Part shown: one piece after another, positions 46,882 to 55,423 of the stretch
Layout: each line of letters begins with the position of its first letter
Numbering within the stretch: the first letter of the stretch is position 1
DNA from: Streptomyces canus
GTDB taxonomy: Bacteria; Actinomycetota; Actinomycetes; Streptomycetales; Streptomycetaceae
Direction: 5' to 3'
Length of the DNA: 64,000 bases
Assembly: GCF_030815415.1 (NCBI RefSeq)
Contig: NZ_JAUSWW010000001.1
Location: 2,976,001-3,040,000 of the forward strand
Program-made: the position numbers and the translations under genes
Notes under the pieces: model-generated
The model's database searches: none
Seen by the model: only the letters and a program-made list of their open reading frames with translations
What the model was told of the DNA's origin: nothing

Positions 46882-47820
46882 TCAGGCTGTGACCGGTCGT
46901 TCGACCAACGCCAGCGCGAGCTGCGGAAGTTCTGTGAGATCCGCCGCAGCCCCACTCAACCAGTGCACCCGCGGATCGCGCCTGAACCACGAATCCTGGC
47001 GGCGCGCGAAGCGCTTCGTGGCACGGACGGTCTCGTCCCGCGCTTCCGCGAGCGTGCACTCCCCGGCGAGCGCCGCGAGCACCTGCTGATACCCGAGCGC
47101 GCGCGATGCCGTACGCCCCTCGCGCAACCCGTGCGCCTCCAGCGCCCGTACCTCGTCCACCAGGCCCGCGTCCCACATCCGGTCGACCCGGCGCGTGATG
47201 CGCTCGTCGAGCTCGGGGCGCGCGACGTCGACGCCGATCTGGAGGGTGTCGTAGACGGAGTCGTGGCCGGGGAGGTTGGCGGTGAAAGGCTTGCCGGTGA
47301 TCTCGATGACCTCCAGGGCCCGGACGATGCGGCGTCCGTTGCTGGGCAGGATCGCCTGGCCGGCCTCGGGGTCGGCGGCGGCCAGACGGGCGTGCAGCGC
47401 GCCGGAGCCGCGGAGTGTGAGCTCCTCCTCGAGCCGGGCCCGGACCTCGGGGTCGGTGCCGGGGAACTCGAGGTTGTCCACGGCGCCGCGGACGTACAGG
47501 CCGGAGCCGCCGACCAGGATCGGCCAGCGTCCCTCGGCGAGCAGCGCGTCGATGCGCTCGCGCGCGAGTCGCTGGTACTCGGCGACGGAGGCCGTGACGG
47601 TCACGTCCCAGATGTCCAGGAGGTGGTGCGGGACGTCATCGCGCTCCTCGGGCGTCAGTTTCGCGGTGCCGATGTCCATCCCTCGGTAGAGCTGCATGGA
47701 GTCGGCGTTGACGACCTCGCCGCCGAGACGTCGGGCCAGGAAAACGCCCAGATCGGACTTTCCGGCCGCGGTCGGTCCGACGACGGCGATGACTCGGGGG
47801 GCGGGGGGTGCGCTGCTCAC
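46882..47820 (-). CDS. miaA: tRNA dimethylallyltransferase
   Basis: MiaA adds a dimethylallyl group to A37 of tRNAs reading U-initial codons; MiaB later thiolates it. I start at GTG 47820 (then SSAPPAPRV), giving 312 residues, the usual length; the frame is open further but the extra part looks non-coding. The P-loop is GPTAAGKSDLG, the active-site Asp is in NADSMQLYRGM, and GGSGLYVRG and RALGYQQ follow. miaB lies about 1.9 kb away in the same direction. Confidence 0.97.
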   Translation of the reverse strand: MSSAPPAPRVIAVVGPTAAGKSDLGVFLARRLGGEVVNADSMQLYRGMDIGTAKLTPEERDDVPHHLLDIWDVTVTASVAEYQRLARERIDALLAEGRWPILVGGSGLYVRGAVDNLEFPGTDPEVRARLEEELTLRGSGALHARLAAADPEAGQAILPSNGRRIVRALEVIEITGKPFTANLPGHDSVYDTLQIGVDVARPELDERITRRVDRMWDAGLVDEVRALEAHGLREGRTASRALGYQQVLAALAGECTLAEARDETVRATKRFARRQDSWFRRDPRVHWLSGAAADLTELPQLALALVERPVTA

Positions 47821-48002
47821 CGCCCCAGTCTCGCAAACGTCAGGGCGTGGCCTCGAACGAGTTACGTGACGGCACGCGTGCGGGGTCGTTGCCTGTTGCG
47901 AGGTTTTCGCCGCCGGTTTCGAGAGGCGGCGTCCCGGGCGACGCAAATGGACGCACTGGGCAACGCGGGATTTCCCCCGCACAAGTAACGTATGGAGTGG
48001 AT

Positions 48003-48290
48003 ATGGGCGTTTTCGCACGACTTCTCCGGAGGTCAAAGGCTGCGGAGGAGGCGTCAACCGCCGAGGTGGAGGCCGCCACCCTGACGGCCGAGCCCGAGGC
48101 GGAGAAGGCGGCAGAGGCGAAGGAGCCGGCCGAGGCGGACGCCCCGGCCGGGACCGACGCCGGGGACACGGCAGAGCCGACGGCGACGGAGGCCGTCGAG
48201 GCCGGTGCCGCCGAAGGCGTCGACATCCCCAAGCAGCAGTCCCCCGAAGAGGCGGCCGACAGCGAGGCCGGCGAGGGCGCCCGCACGTAA
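48003..48290 (+). CDS. small acidic Ala/Glu-rich protein
   Basis: This 95-residue protein starts at ATG 48003 with GGAG six bases upstream. Ten N-terminal residues (MGVFARLLRR) are basic and amphipathic; the rest is low-complexity Ala/Glu/Pro. Homologues are common between miaA and miaB in Streptomyces and are sometimes annotated as gliding motility proteins without support. The ribosome site and conserved position argue that it is real. The function is unknown. Confidence 0.7.
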   Translation: MGVFARLLRRSKAAEEASTAEVEAATLTAEPEAEKAAEAKEPAEADAPAGTDAGDTAEPTATEAVEAGAAEGVDIPKQQSPEEAADSEAGEGART

Positions 48291-48314
48291 CTGCCCCGCG
48301 CGGGAAGGTGAACG

Positions 48315-48582
48315 ATGGGTCTCCTGGACAATTTGAAAGCCAAGCTCAGCCCGGCCAAGGACAAGGTCTCCGGCCTCGCACAGCAGCACGGGGACAAGCG
48401 TGCAGCACGGTCTCGACAAGGCCGCGAAGGTCGTCGACGAGAAGACCAAGGGCAAGTACAGCGACAAGATCCAGACGGGCACGGGCAAGGCCAAGAACGC
48501 CATGGACCGACTCGCGCACAAGGACGACGGAACGGGCGGCGGCACGACCACGCCCCCGTCCTCACCGCCGCCTGCTTCCTGA
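48315..48582 (+). pseudogene. Rv0909/MT0933-like antitoxin-family gene with a single-base frameshift
   Basis: The gene begins at ATG 48315 behind GGAAGG: MGLLDNLKAKLSPAKDKVSGLAQQHGDK. After about residue 28 the sensible protein moves to another frame: VQHGLDKAAKVVDEKTKGKY, then SDKIQTGTGKAKNAMDRL to the stop at 48582. One extra base near 48399 (AAGCGTGCAG) explains the break. Repaired, the product would be about 88 residues of the small helical antitoxin-like family whose members share the DEKTxGKYxDKI motif. No toxin gene is adjacent. It is either a recent loss or a base-call error. Confidence 0.68.
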
Positions 48583-48594
48583 ACGGCACACCGA

Positions 48595-48631
48595 CGGACG
48601 GCCGCGGGGCACAGCGCCTGGCGGCCGTCCG
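48595..48631 (+). terminator. terminator hairpin after the small forward genes
   Basis: CGGACGGCCGC (48595-48605) pairs perfectly with GCGGCCGTCCG (48621-48631). It lies between convergent genes. Confidence 0.75.
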
Positions 48632-48686
48632 CCGTTTCACACGGCCCGCACTCGCCTCACCACCGGGCCGGTCCCGACGAGGCCGG

Positions 48687-49400
48687 TCACGACCAGGTCG
48701 CGACCACGTACCCCACGCCGTACGGCGCGTCGTCGTACAGCAGCCGGCCATCGAGGCCCGCCCCCTCGGCGGCGCCCGCCAGGACCTGCCAGGGGGCCCG
48801 CCCGGACACCTTGAGCTCGTGCGCCAGCTCGGCGTCCAGCGCTTCGAGGGCCGCCACGTCCGCCGCCCCCAGCGCACGCGCGACCTCCGCGTCGAAGGGC
48901 GCCGCGCGCTCGTCGAGGTAGCCGGGTGACTTGAGCGTGCGGCAGGCGCTGGCGTCTCCCATCACCAGCAGCGCCACGCGCTCGGCCCGCGCGGCGATTT
49001 CCCTTCCGACTTCAATACACCGCTCGGCGGCCAGAGGTTCCCCCACGCCGAGTCCCTCGATCGGGGCGTCCGCCCAACCGGTGCGTTCCAGCAGCCACGC
49101 GGCCACGGCGAGGGAGGGCGGAAGCAGGCGCCCGGACGCCCCGCCCTTGTCCGCGCCCAGCCTGACGTCGAGCTGCACACCGAAGCCGCGGAAGGACCCC
49201 GCCGTGCCCTCCGGATGTGTACCGCGCCCGCTCTGCTCGGCGGGTCCGAGGACCACCAGCAGATCGGGCCGGGCGGCGGCGAGCACCCCGAGCGCGTCCG
49301 TGCACGCGGTCCGGGCCGCGTCCAGCTCGGGCGCGGCGCCCGCGGCGACCTCGGGCACGAGGAGCGGCGGACAGGGGCAGACGGCGGCGGCGACAAGCAT
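48687..49400 (-). CDS. class III extradiol dioxygenase-like protein
   Basis: The protein of 237 residues has the LigB-type extradiol dioxygenase fold: MLVAAAVCPCPPLLVPEV at the N-terminus, LLVVLGPAEQSG, PSLAVAAWLLERTGW and LLVMGDASACRT. The usual iron-binding histidines of LigB (two near the N-terminus) are not obvious; CPCP is in their place. Ring cleavage is therefore doubtful, and a different reaction is possible. It follows miaB and a small gene in one leftward unit, and is found there across Streptomyces. Confidence 0.82.
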   Translation of the reverse strand: MLVAAAVCPCPPLLVPEVAAGAAPELDAARTACTDALGVLAAARPDLLVVLGPAEQSGRGTHPEGTAGSFRGFGVQLDVRLGADKGGASGRLLPPSLAVAAWLLERTGWADAPIEGLGVGEPLAAERCIEVGREIAARAERVALLVMGDASACRTLKSPGYLDERAAPFDAEVARALGAADVAALEALDAELAHELKVSGRAPWQVLAGAAEGAGLDGRLLYDDAPYGVGYVVATWS

Positions 49401-49451
49401 GATCGGCAGCCTACTGCGGTCCCCGGGAGGGCCGAGGACGGCACCGCCGGA

Positions 49452-49712
49452 TCACGGGGCCTCCGTACTCCACACCCGCTCGGCGAGGTAGTACCGCAGG
49501 CGGTATCTGCCCAGGCCGCCCTTGATCTCCACGTAGTACGTGTCGTCGTCCACCCGGAACACCTCGCGGCGGCGCTGTTGCAGTCCATCGGCGAACTTGT
49601 GCGCACACGCCGTCTCGTACAGCCTGCTGCGGGCCTCCTCCCGGTTGCCCTCGAAACGCTCGATCGCCCGGAGGCTGTCCGCGCGCTCCTCGACGATCAC
49701 CCCATGCACCAT
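49452..49712 (-). CDS. small conserved hypothetical protein
   Basis: This 86-residue protein starts at ATG 49712 behind AGGGGGA and lies 21 bases after miaB. It has a charged helical first half and a beta-rich second half (VFRVDDDTYYVEIKGGLGRYRLRYYLAERVW, read as VFRVDDDTYYVEI and LRYYLAERVW). There is no membrane segment. The tight spacing suggests cotranscription with miaB. Function unknown. Confidence 0.8.
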   Translation of the reverse strand: MVHGVIVEERADSLRAIERFEGNREEARSRLYETACAHKFADGLQQRRREVFRVDDDTYYVEIKGGLGRYRLRYYLAERVWSTEAP

Positions 49713-49733
49713 GCGTCCCCCTGTGCGCTCCGG

Positions 49734-51257
49734 TCAGTCGACGGCACAGCCTCCGGTGACCGCAGGCAGCGGTTCCGGAACGCCGATCTTCGGCAGCCCC
49801 AGCAGCACGCCCGCCGGCTTCGCCGCCTCGGCGGCGTTCCGCTTCTCCCAGGCGTCGCCCGCGCGCGTGCGGCGGACCTTCAGGACCTCGCCCTCGGCGA
49901 GGAGGTGGTGCGGGGCGGCGTAGGTGATCTCGACCGTGACGACGTCGCCGGGGCGGACCTCGTCGTCCGGCTTGGTGAAGTGGACCAGGCGGTTGTCGGG
50001 GGCACGGCCGGAGAGGCGGTGGGTGGTGCCGTCCTTGCGGCCCTCGCCCTCGGCGACCATGAGGTCGAGGGTGCGGCCGACCTGCTTCTTGTTCTCCTCC
50101 CAGGAGATCTCCTCCTGGAGGGCGACGAGACGCTCGTAGCGCGCCTGCACGACCTCCTTGGGGATCTGCCCGTCCATGGTCGCCGCGGGGGTTCCGGGAC
50201 GCTTGGAGTACTGGAAGGTGAAGGCGTTCGTGAAGCGGGCCTCGCGGACCGCGTGCATGGTCTGCTCGAAGTCCTCCTCGGTCTCGCCGGGGAAGCCCAC
50301 GATGATGTCGGTCGAGATCGCGGCGTCCGGCATGGCGGCACGCACCTTCTCGATGATCCCGAGGAAACGCTCCTGCCGGTACGAGCGGCGCATCGCCTTC
50401 AGGATCGTGTCCGAGCCGGACTGCATCGGCATGTGGAGCTGCGGCATCACGTTCGGCGTCTCGGCCATGGCCGCGATCACGTCGTCGGTGAAGTCGCGCG
50501 GGTGCGGGGACGTGAAGCGCACGCGCTCCAGGCCCTCGATCTTCCCGCAGGCCCGCAGCAGCTTGCTGAACGCCTCGCGGTCGCCGATGTCGGAGCCGTA
50601 TGCGTTGACGTTCTGCCCGAGCAGCGTGATCTCGGAGACGCCCTCGCCGACCAGGGCCTCGATCTCGGCGAGGATGTCGCCGGTACGGCGGTCCTTCTCC
50701 TTGCCGCGCAGCGCGGGGACGATGCAGAAGGTGCAGGTGTTGTTGCAGCCGACGGAGATCGACACCCACGCCGCGTACGCGCTCTCGCGCCGGGTGGGCA
50801 GCGTGGACGGGAACGCCTCGAGGGACTCGGCGATCTCGACCTGCGCCTCTTCCTGGACGCGCGCACGTTCCAGCAGGACGGGCAGCTTGCCGATGTTGTG
50901 GGTGCCGAAGACGACGTCCACCCAGGGCGCCTTCTTCACGATGGTGTCGCGGTCCTTCTGCGCCAGACAGCCGCCGACCGCGATCTGCATCCCGGGGCGC
51001 TTGGTTTTCATGGGGGCGAGGCGGCCGAGGTTGCCGTACAGCCGGTTGTCGGCGTTCTCGCGCACCGCGCAGGTGTTGAAGACGACGACGTCCGCGTCGC
51101 CGTCGGAACCCTCCGGCGCCTTCACGTAACCCGCGTCTTCGAGCAGCCCGGACAATCGCTCGGAATCGTGGACGTTCATCTGGCACCCGTAGGTGCGTAC
51201 TTCGTAGGTCTTGGAAGAGGAGACGTCCACTGCCTGGCTCCGGTCGATGCTGCTCAT
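49734..51257 (-). CDS. miaB: tRNA-2-methylthio-N6-dimethylallyladenosine synthase
   Basis: MiaB is a radical-SAM enzyme that adds a methylthio group to i6A37 made by MiaA. The 507-residue protein has the N-terminal cluster cysteines in [15 protein letters not shown] and GGCLAQ, and the radical-[11 protein letters not shown] motif, followed by a TRAM domain ([16 protein letters not shown]). ATG 51257 follows TACCCT by six bases. An internal GTG near [12 protein letters not shown] could also serve as a start. It heads a short operon with the small protein and the dioxygenase-like protein. Confidence 0.97.
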   Translation of the reverse strand: MSSIDRSQAVDVSSSKTYEVRTYGCQMNVHDSERLSGLLEDAGYVKAPEGSDGDADVVVFNTCAVRENADNRLYGNLGRLAPMKTKRPGMQIAVGGCLAQKDRDTIVKKAPWVDVVFGTHNIGKLPVLLERARVQEEAQVEIAESLEAFPSTLPTRRESAYAAWVSISVGCNNTCTFCIVPALRGKEKDRRTGDILAEIEALVGEGVSEITLLGQNVNAYGSDIGDREAFSKLLRACGKIEGLERVRFTSPHPRDFTDDVIAAMAETPNVMPQLHMPMQSGSDTILKAMRRSYRQERFLGIIEKVRAAMPDAAISTDIIVGFPGETEEDFEQTMHAVREARFTNAFTFQYSKRPGTPAATMDGQIPKEVVQARYERLVALQEEISWEENKKQVGRTLDLMVAEGEGRKDGTTHRLSGRAPDNRLVHFTKPDDEVRPGDVVTVEITYAAPHHLLAEGEVLKVRRTRAGDAWEKRNAAEAAKPAGVLLGLPKIGVPEPLPAVTGGCAVD

Positions 51258-51269
51258 GTGACAAGGGTA
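51258..51269 (-). promoter_or_regulatory. -10 box of a leaderless miaB promoter
   Basis: Reverse strand: TACCCT (51269-51264), six bases, then ATG 51257. The -35 is weak. Confidence 0.55.
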
Positions 51270-51314
51270 GGCGGTGCCGGAAGCGGCTCCGGTCGCCCTG
51301 TGGACAACCGGGGT

Positions 51315-51983
51315 CTAGGGCTCGATCAGCCCGGCTCGTATCGCGTACCGCGTGAGTTCCAGGCGGTCCCGCATGCCCAGCTTCTGGAGCAGGTTCGCCC
51401 GATGGCGTTCGACCGTCTTCGCGCTGATGAACAGCATCTCGCCGATCTCCTTGGACGTGTGCCCCTCGGCGACGAGCTTGAGGATCTCCTCCTCGCGTTC
51501 GGTGACGGCCCGCTCGGGCAGGGAGTCGCCGCGATGGAGGCGGTCCAGGTAGGAGCGGACGAGGGCGCGTTCGGCGCCCGGGTAGAAGAACGGCCGGTCG
51601 CGAACGGCCGCGCGGCACGCCTCGACCAGATCGCGGTCGGCGACGGACTTGAGGACGTAGCCGCTGGCCCCGGCCTTGAGGGCCTCGAAGAAGTACTGCT
51701 CGTTGTCGTACATGGTCAGGATGAGAATGCGCAGGTCGGGCAGGCGGCGGGAGAGCTCGCGGGCCGCCTGGAGGCCCGTCATCCGGGGCATGGCGATGTC
51801 CAGGACGGCCAGATCGACGTCACGCGCGCGTGCCAGCTCGACCGCCTCCGCCCCGTCGCCGGCCTCGGCGACGACCGTGAGATCGGCCTCACCGTCGAGG
51901 ATGAGACGGACTCCGCGTCGTACGAGGGTGTGGTCGTCGACGAGCAGCACGCGGACCGGGGTGCGGGGTGCCCGGGGAGTCAT
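51315..51983 (-). CDS. NarL/FixJ-family response regulator
   Basis: The 222-residue protein has a receiver domain with the phosphorylation site Asp62 in AVLDIAMP, the switch residues TMYDNE and the Lys of YVLKSVADRD, and a C-terminal LuxR-type helix-turn-helix (VTEREEEILKLVAEGHTSKEIGEML, in part GHTSKEIGEMLFISAKTV). Its ATG overlaps the stop of the adjacent histidine kinase gene by four bases, so the two form a two-component system. The signal is not known. Confidence 0.94.
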   Translation of the reverse strand: MTPRAPRTPVRVLLVDDHTLVRRGVRLILDGEADLTVVAEAGDGAEAVELARARDVDLAVLDIAMPRMTGLQAARELSRRLPDLRILILTMYDNEQYFFEALKAGASGYVLKSVADRDLVEACRAAVRDRPFFYPGAERALVRSYLDRLHRGDSLPERAVTEREEEILKLVAEGHTSKEIGEMLFISAKTVERHRANLLQKLGMRDRLELTRYAIRAGLIEP

Positions 51984-52919
51984 CGGTGCCCTCCGACGCG
52001 CAGGCGTACGTCCGTGCCCCCGCCGGGCGCCCCGGCGACCGTGAGCTCCGCTCCTATCAGCAGCGCCCGCTCGCGCATGCCCCGTATCCCGGCCCCTTCC
52101 GTGGCCTCCCCCAGGCCCCGGCCGTTGTCGCGGACGAGCAGTTCGACACCGCCGTCGATCTGCTGGAGGCGGACCTCTGCGTGGTCGGCGGCGGCGTGCC
52201 GGGCGGTGTTGGTGAGGCCCTCCTGGGCCACCCGGTAGAGCACGAGTTCCGACTCCTCGGTCAGGGGCGGCAGTCCGCCGGGGACGTGGTGGCGCACGGT
52301 CAGTCCATAGGCGCTGAACTCACCGGCGAGCGAGCGCAGGGCGCTGCCCAGGCCGAGTTCCTCCAGGACGCCGGGGCGTAGCCGACGGGCGATGAAGCGG
52401 ATCTCGTCGAGCCCCGCGCGCGTGGCCTCCTGTGCCTGGGCCACCTCCTCGCGCAGCCCCTCGGGTGCCCGGTCGGCGACCCTCTTGAGCTGGAGGAGGA
52501 CCCGCGGTCAGGGTCTGACCGACCTCGTCGTGCAGCTCACGCGCGATCCGGTGACGCTCCCGCTCCTGCGCGGACAGGGCCCGGCCCGCGCCGGCGGCGC
52601 GCTCGGCCTCCAGCCGGTCGAGCATCGTGTTGTACGTCGTGATGAGCTCGGCCGCTTCGGCGGGACCGGCGACATCCGCGCGGGCGCCGGGCCGCAGCAG
52701 GTCAGCGGTGGACATGGCCCGGCCGAGCCGCTTGAGCGGGGCGAGGCCCACCCGCAGGACCAGGGCGTTGGCGACCAACAGCAGGGCGAGGCCGACGAGG
52801 ACGACCAGGGCCTCGGCCTGTCTGATCGGCGTCGACACGGTGACCGGGCCCAGCAGCAGCGCGGCAGCCACGACCAGGCCGGCGGCGTTGAGCGAGAAGA
52901 TCCGCCAGAACAGTGACAC
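51980..52919 (-). pseudogene. NarL-type sensor histidine kinase with a one-base frameshift
   Basis: The frame from GTG 52919 reads SLFWRIFSLNAAGL, two membrane segments, a HAMP-like region and the HisKA_3 phosphate site RHRIARELHDEVGQTLTA. It then runs into nonsense. One base out of frame, the protein resumes LLQLKRVAD and continues EATRAGLDEIRFIARRLRPG to the HATPase (NTARHAAADH, DNGRGLGE), stopping at 51980. Removing one base of the CCC at 52501-52503 restores 312 residues. A start further upstream (ATG 53015) is possible. The ATPase half still reads perfectly and overlaps its regulator gene by four bases, which points to a recent mutation or an assembly error rather than old decay. Confidence 0.8.
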
Positions 52920-53100
52920 CTGCGTGTTCTCGCCTTCCTCGCCCCTGTCGCATGGCCCTTCCGTGGCCAGCTTCGCCGCCTGGCGCCGGTCGCGCATATC
53001 CGTGGCAACACCCATGTCGCCACGGTACGGCCGATGGCAGCATGCGGACTCGGCACCCACGATCACGCTTGGTACACAGGCTCAGCACAAGGGGAGAAAC

Positions 53101-53586
53101 GTGTCTGCACCGCGCCTGAGGGCGACGCCGCTGCCGGGGATCGGGGTCCAGTACGACCTCGTGACGCGCGAACACCGCCATCTGTCCGTGGTGGCGCACC
53201 GCGACGGTGCCCGGACGGTGAGCCTGTACCGGGCCGACGACCCCGACTCCTGTGCCCAGTCGCTGCGGCTGACCGGTGCGGAAGCGGGCTCGCTGATCGA
53301 CGCGCTGATGCCGTCCCACCACAGCGCGAGCCTGCTCCACACCACGGATCTGGGGCTGGTCGCCGAGCGGATCGAGGTGGCCGCGACCTCACGCTGGAAC
53401 GGGCGGGTGCTGGGCGAGACCCGGATGCGCACGGACACGGGCGCGTCCGTCGTGGCGGTGCTGCGCCGGGCCGAGGCGATTCCCTCGCCGGCGCCGGACT
53501 TCCGGCTGGTGGGCGGCGACACGCTGATCGTCGTCGGTACGCGTGAGGGCGTCGACGCCGCCGCGGCGATACTCGGGCGGGAGTGA
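53101..53586 (+). CDS. TrkA-C-type regulatory subunit of a cation:proton antiporter
   Basis: This 161-residue cytoplasmic protein starts at GTG 53101 behind AAGGGGAG. It has an N-terminal domain of the TrkA-C-associated type (LPGIGVQYDLVTREHRHLSVVAH) and a C-terminal TrkA-C domain (VVAVLRRAEAIPSPAPDFRLVGGDTLIVVG, here IPSPAPDFRLVGGDTLIVVG). Such subunits gate KhtTU-type potassium/proton antiporters. The antiporter gene starts four bases downstream. Confidence 0.88.
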   Translation: MSAPRLRATPLPGIGVQYDLVTREHRHLSVVAHRDGARTVSLYRADDPDSCAQSLRLTGAEAGSLIDALMPSHHSASLLHTTDLGLVAERIEVAATSRWNGRVLGETRMRTDTGASVVAVLRRAEAIPSPAPDFRLVGGDTLIVVGTREGVDAAAAILGRE

Positions 53587-53590
53587 ACCG

Positions 53591-54808
53591 GTGCACTCCG
53601 CGGTCCTGCTCGTCGAGTTCGGTTCCATCATTCTCGGCCTCGGCCTGCTCGGCCGGTTCGCCGCCAGGTTCCGGCTCTCCCCCATCCCGCTCTACCTCCT
53701 CGCCGGTCTCGCCTTCGGGAAGGGCGGGCTGCTGCCGCTGGGCGCGAGCGAGGAGTTCGTCTCCATCGGCGCCGAGATCGGCGTCATCCTGCTGTTGCTG
53801 ATGCTCGGCCTGGAGTACTCGGCAGGCGATCTCGTCACCAACCTCAAGGCGCACTATCCGTCCGGACTGGTCGACTGTGCGCTGAACGCCGTGCCGGGTG
53901 CGGCGGCCGCGCTGCTGCTGGGCTGGGGCCCGGTGGCCGCCGTGGTCCTCGCGGGTGTCACCTGGATCTCGTCGTCCGGCGTCATCGCGAAGGTGCTCGG
54001 CGATCTGGGCCGGGTGGGCAACCGGGAGACGCCGGTGATCCTCAGCGTGCTGGTCCTGGAGGATCTGGCGATGGCGGTGTACCTGCCGATCGTCACCGCG
54101 CTGGTGGCCGGAGCCGGACTGCTGGCCGGGAGCCTGACGCTGGCCATCGCGCTGGGCGCGGCGGGGCTCGTGCTGTTCGTGGCGGTCCGCTACGGGCGGC
54201 TGATCTCCCGGTTCGTGTCGAGCGACGATCCGGAGAAGCTGCTCCTTGTGGTGCTCGGGCTGACGATCCTGGTCGCGGGCGTGGCCCAGCAGCTGCAGGT
54301 GTCGGCGGCGGTCGGCGCCTTCCTGGTCGGCATCGCGCTGCCCGGGGAGGTCGCGGAGGGGGCACACACCCTGCTGAGCCCGCTGCGGGACCTGTTCGCC
54401 GCCGTGTTCTTCGTCTTCTTCGGGCTGCACACCGACCCGGCGAGCATCCCGCCCGTGCTGCTGCCCGCCCTGGCGCTGGCCGTGCTCACCGCGGCGACGA
54501 AGATCGCCACGGGTTACTGGGCCGCCCGGCGGGCGGGGATCTCCGTCAAGGGCCGCTGGCGTACGGGCGGCGCGCTGGTCGCCCGCGGCGAGTTCTCGAT
54601 CGTCATCGCCGGCCTCGCGGTGAGCGCCGGCATCGAACCGTCGCTGGGCCCGCTGGCCACGGCGTACGTCCTGATCCTGGTCGTCCTCGGCCCGCTGACC
54701 GCGCGCTACACGGAGCCGCTGGCGTCCTGGTGGACACGACGCTCCGGAGAGCGCCGGACGGTACGGGAGGACGCGTCCACAGTGGCGGAGGCATCGGTGG
54801 CGGACTGA
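53591..54808 (+). CDS. CPA2-family cation:proton antiporter
   Basis: From GTG 53591 the protein has 405 residues and about 12 membrane segments. The first segments (VLLVEFGSIILGLGLLGRFA, SPIPLYLLAGLAFG) and the EDLAMAVYLPIVTAL stretch with its acidic residue are typical of KefB/KhtU-like exchangers. GEFSIVIAGLAVSAG is another family block. The C-terminal tail is short and lacks a TrkA domain, which is instead supplied by the upstream gene. It probably exports potassium or sodium in exchange for protons. Confidence 0.92.
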   Translation: MHSAVLLVEFGSIILGLGLLGRFAARFRLSPIPLYLLAGLAFGKGGLLPLGASEEFVSIGAEIGVILLLLMLGLEYSAGDLVTNLKAHYPSGLVDCALNAVPGAAAALLLGWGPVAAVVLAGVTWISSSGVIAKVLGDLGRVGNRETPVILSVLVLEDLAMAVYLPIVTALVAGAGLLAGSLTLAIALGAAGLVLFVAVRYGRLISRFVSSDDPEKLLLVVLGLTILVAGVAQQLQVSAAVGAFLVGIALPGEVAEGAHTLLSPLRDLFAAVFFVFFGLHTDPASIPPVLLPALALAVLTAATKIATGYWAARRAGISVKGRWRTGGALVARGEFSIVIAGLAVSAGIEPSLGPLATAYVLILVVLGPLTARYTEPLASWWTRRSGERRTVREDASTVAEASVAD

Positions 54809-54864
54809 GGGACGGCGTGGGGTGCGTGGCACCAGCCCCATCCGTCCGACAAGCCTCCGCCCTC

Positions 54865-55272
54865 TCAGGCAACCCCCTCCGGAGCCCACCCCTGTCTCCG
54901 CAGCACGCCCGACACATCCGGTGCCTCGTAGTGCTCACCCTTGAGGACCTTGCCGTCGGCCCGGCGGGCGACATGGCCGTCGGGACCCAGCTTGGTCATG
55001 TTGGAGCGGTGGATCTCGGCGATCACCGCGTCGAGGTCGATGCCATGGACGAGGGCCGTGCCATAGGCGACGTAGACCACGTCGGCGAGTTCGTGCGCGA
55101 GCCGGTCGAGCGGGCCCTCGACGGCTACCTCGGCGACCTCGGCGGCCTCCTCCGCGAGCAGCTCGCCGCGGTGGGCGGCCAGCTCCGGCGACACCGCGGT
55201 CGGCGTACTACGGGCGTCCAGCCCGAAGGCGAGGTGGAACTGACGGACCAGGTCGGCGGGCGATGAACTCAT
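54865..55272 (-). CDS. MazG-like nucleotide pyrophosphohydrolase
   Basis: The 135-residue all-helical protein has the acidic motif of the MazG superfamily, EEAAEVAEVAVEG with HELADVVYVAYG (ExxE...ExxD type), which binds magnesium and non-canonical or excess nucleoside triphosphates. The C-terminus (SNMTKLGPDGHV, ADGKVLKGEHY) resembles phage-type members. ATG 55272 is six bases from TAGAGT, so translation may be leaderless. Confidence 0.88.
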   Translation of the reverse strand: MSSSPADLVRQFHLAFGLDARSTPTAVSPELAAHRGELLAEEAAEVAEVAVEGPLDRLAHELADVVYVAYGTALVHGIDLDAVIAEIHRSNMTKLGPDGHVARRADGKVLKGEHYEAPDVSGVLRRQGWAPEGVA

Positions 55273-55284
55273 ACGGCGACTCTA
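55273..55284 (-). promoter_or_regulatory. -10 box of a leaderless promoter (MazG-like gene)
   Basis: Reverse strand: TAGAGT (55284-55279), six bases, then ATG 55272. Confidence 0.58.
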
Positions 55285-55423
55285 TCGATCACCACTGACA
55301 GTCCGGCGGGCCTCTGCCGACCCCGACGGACGCCACCGGCACACACCGCCCGGCAGCCCACGCGGATGCCCCTGTGGCGCCCGCCCTGGTCAGCACGGCG
55401 TCCCTGCTGGCAGGATCGCGCGC

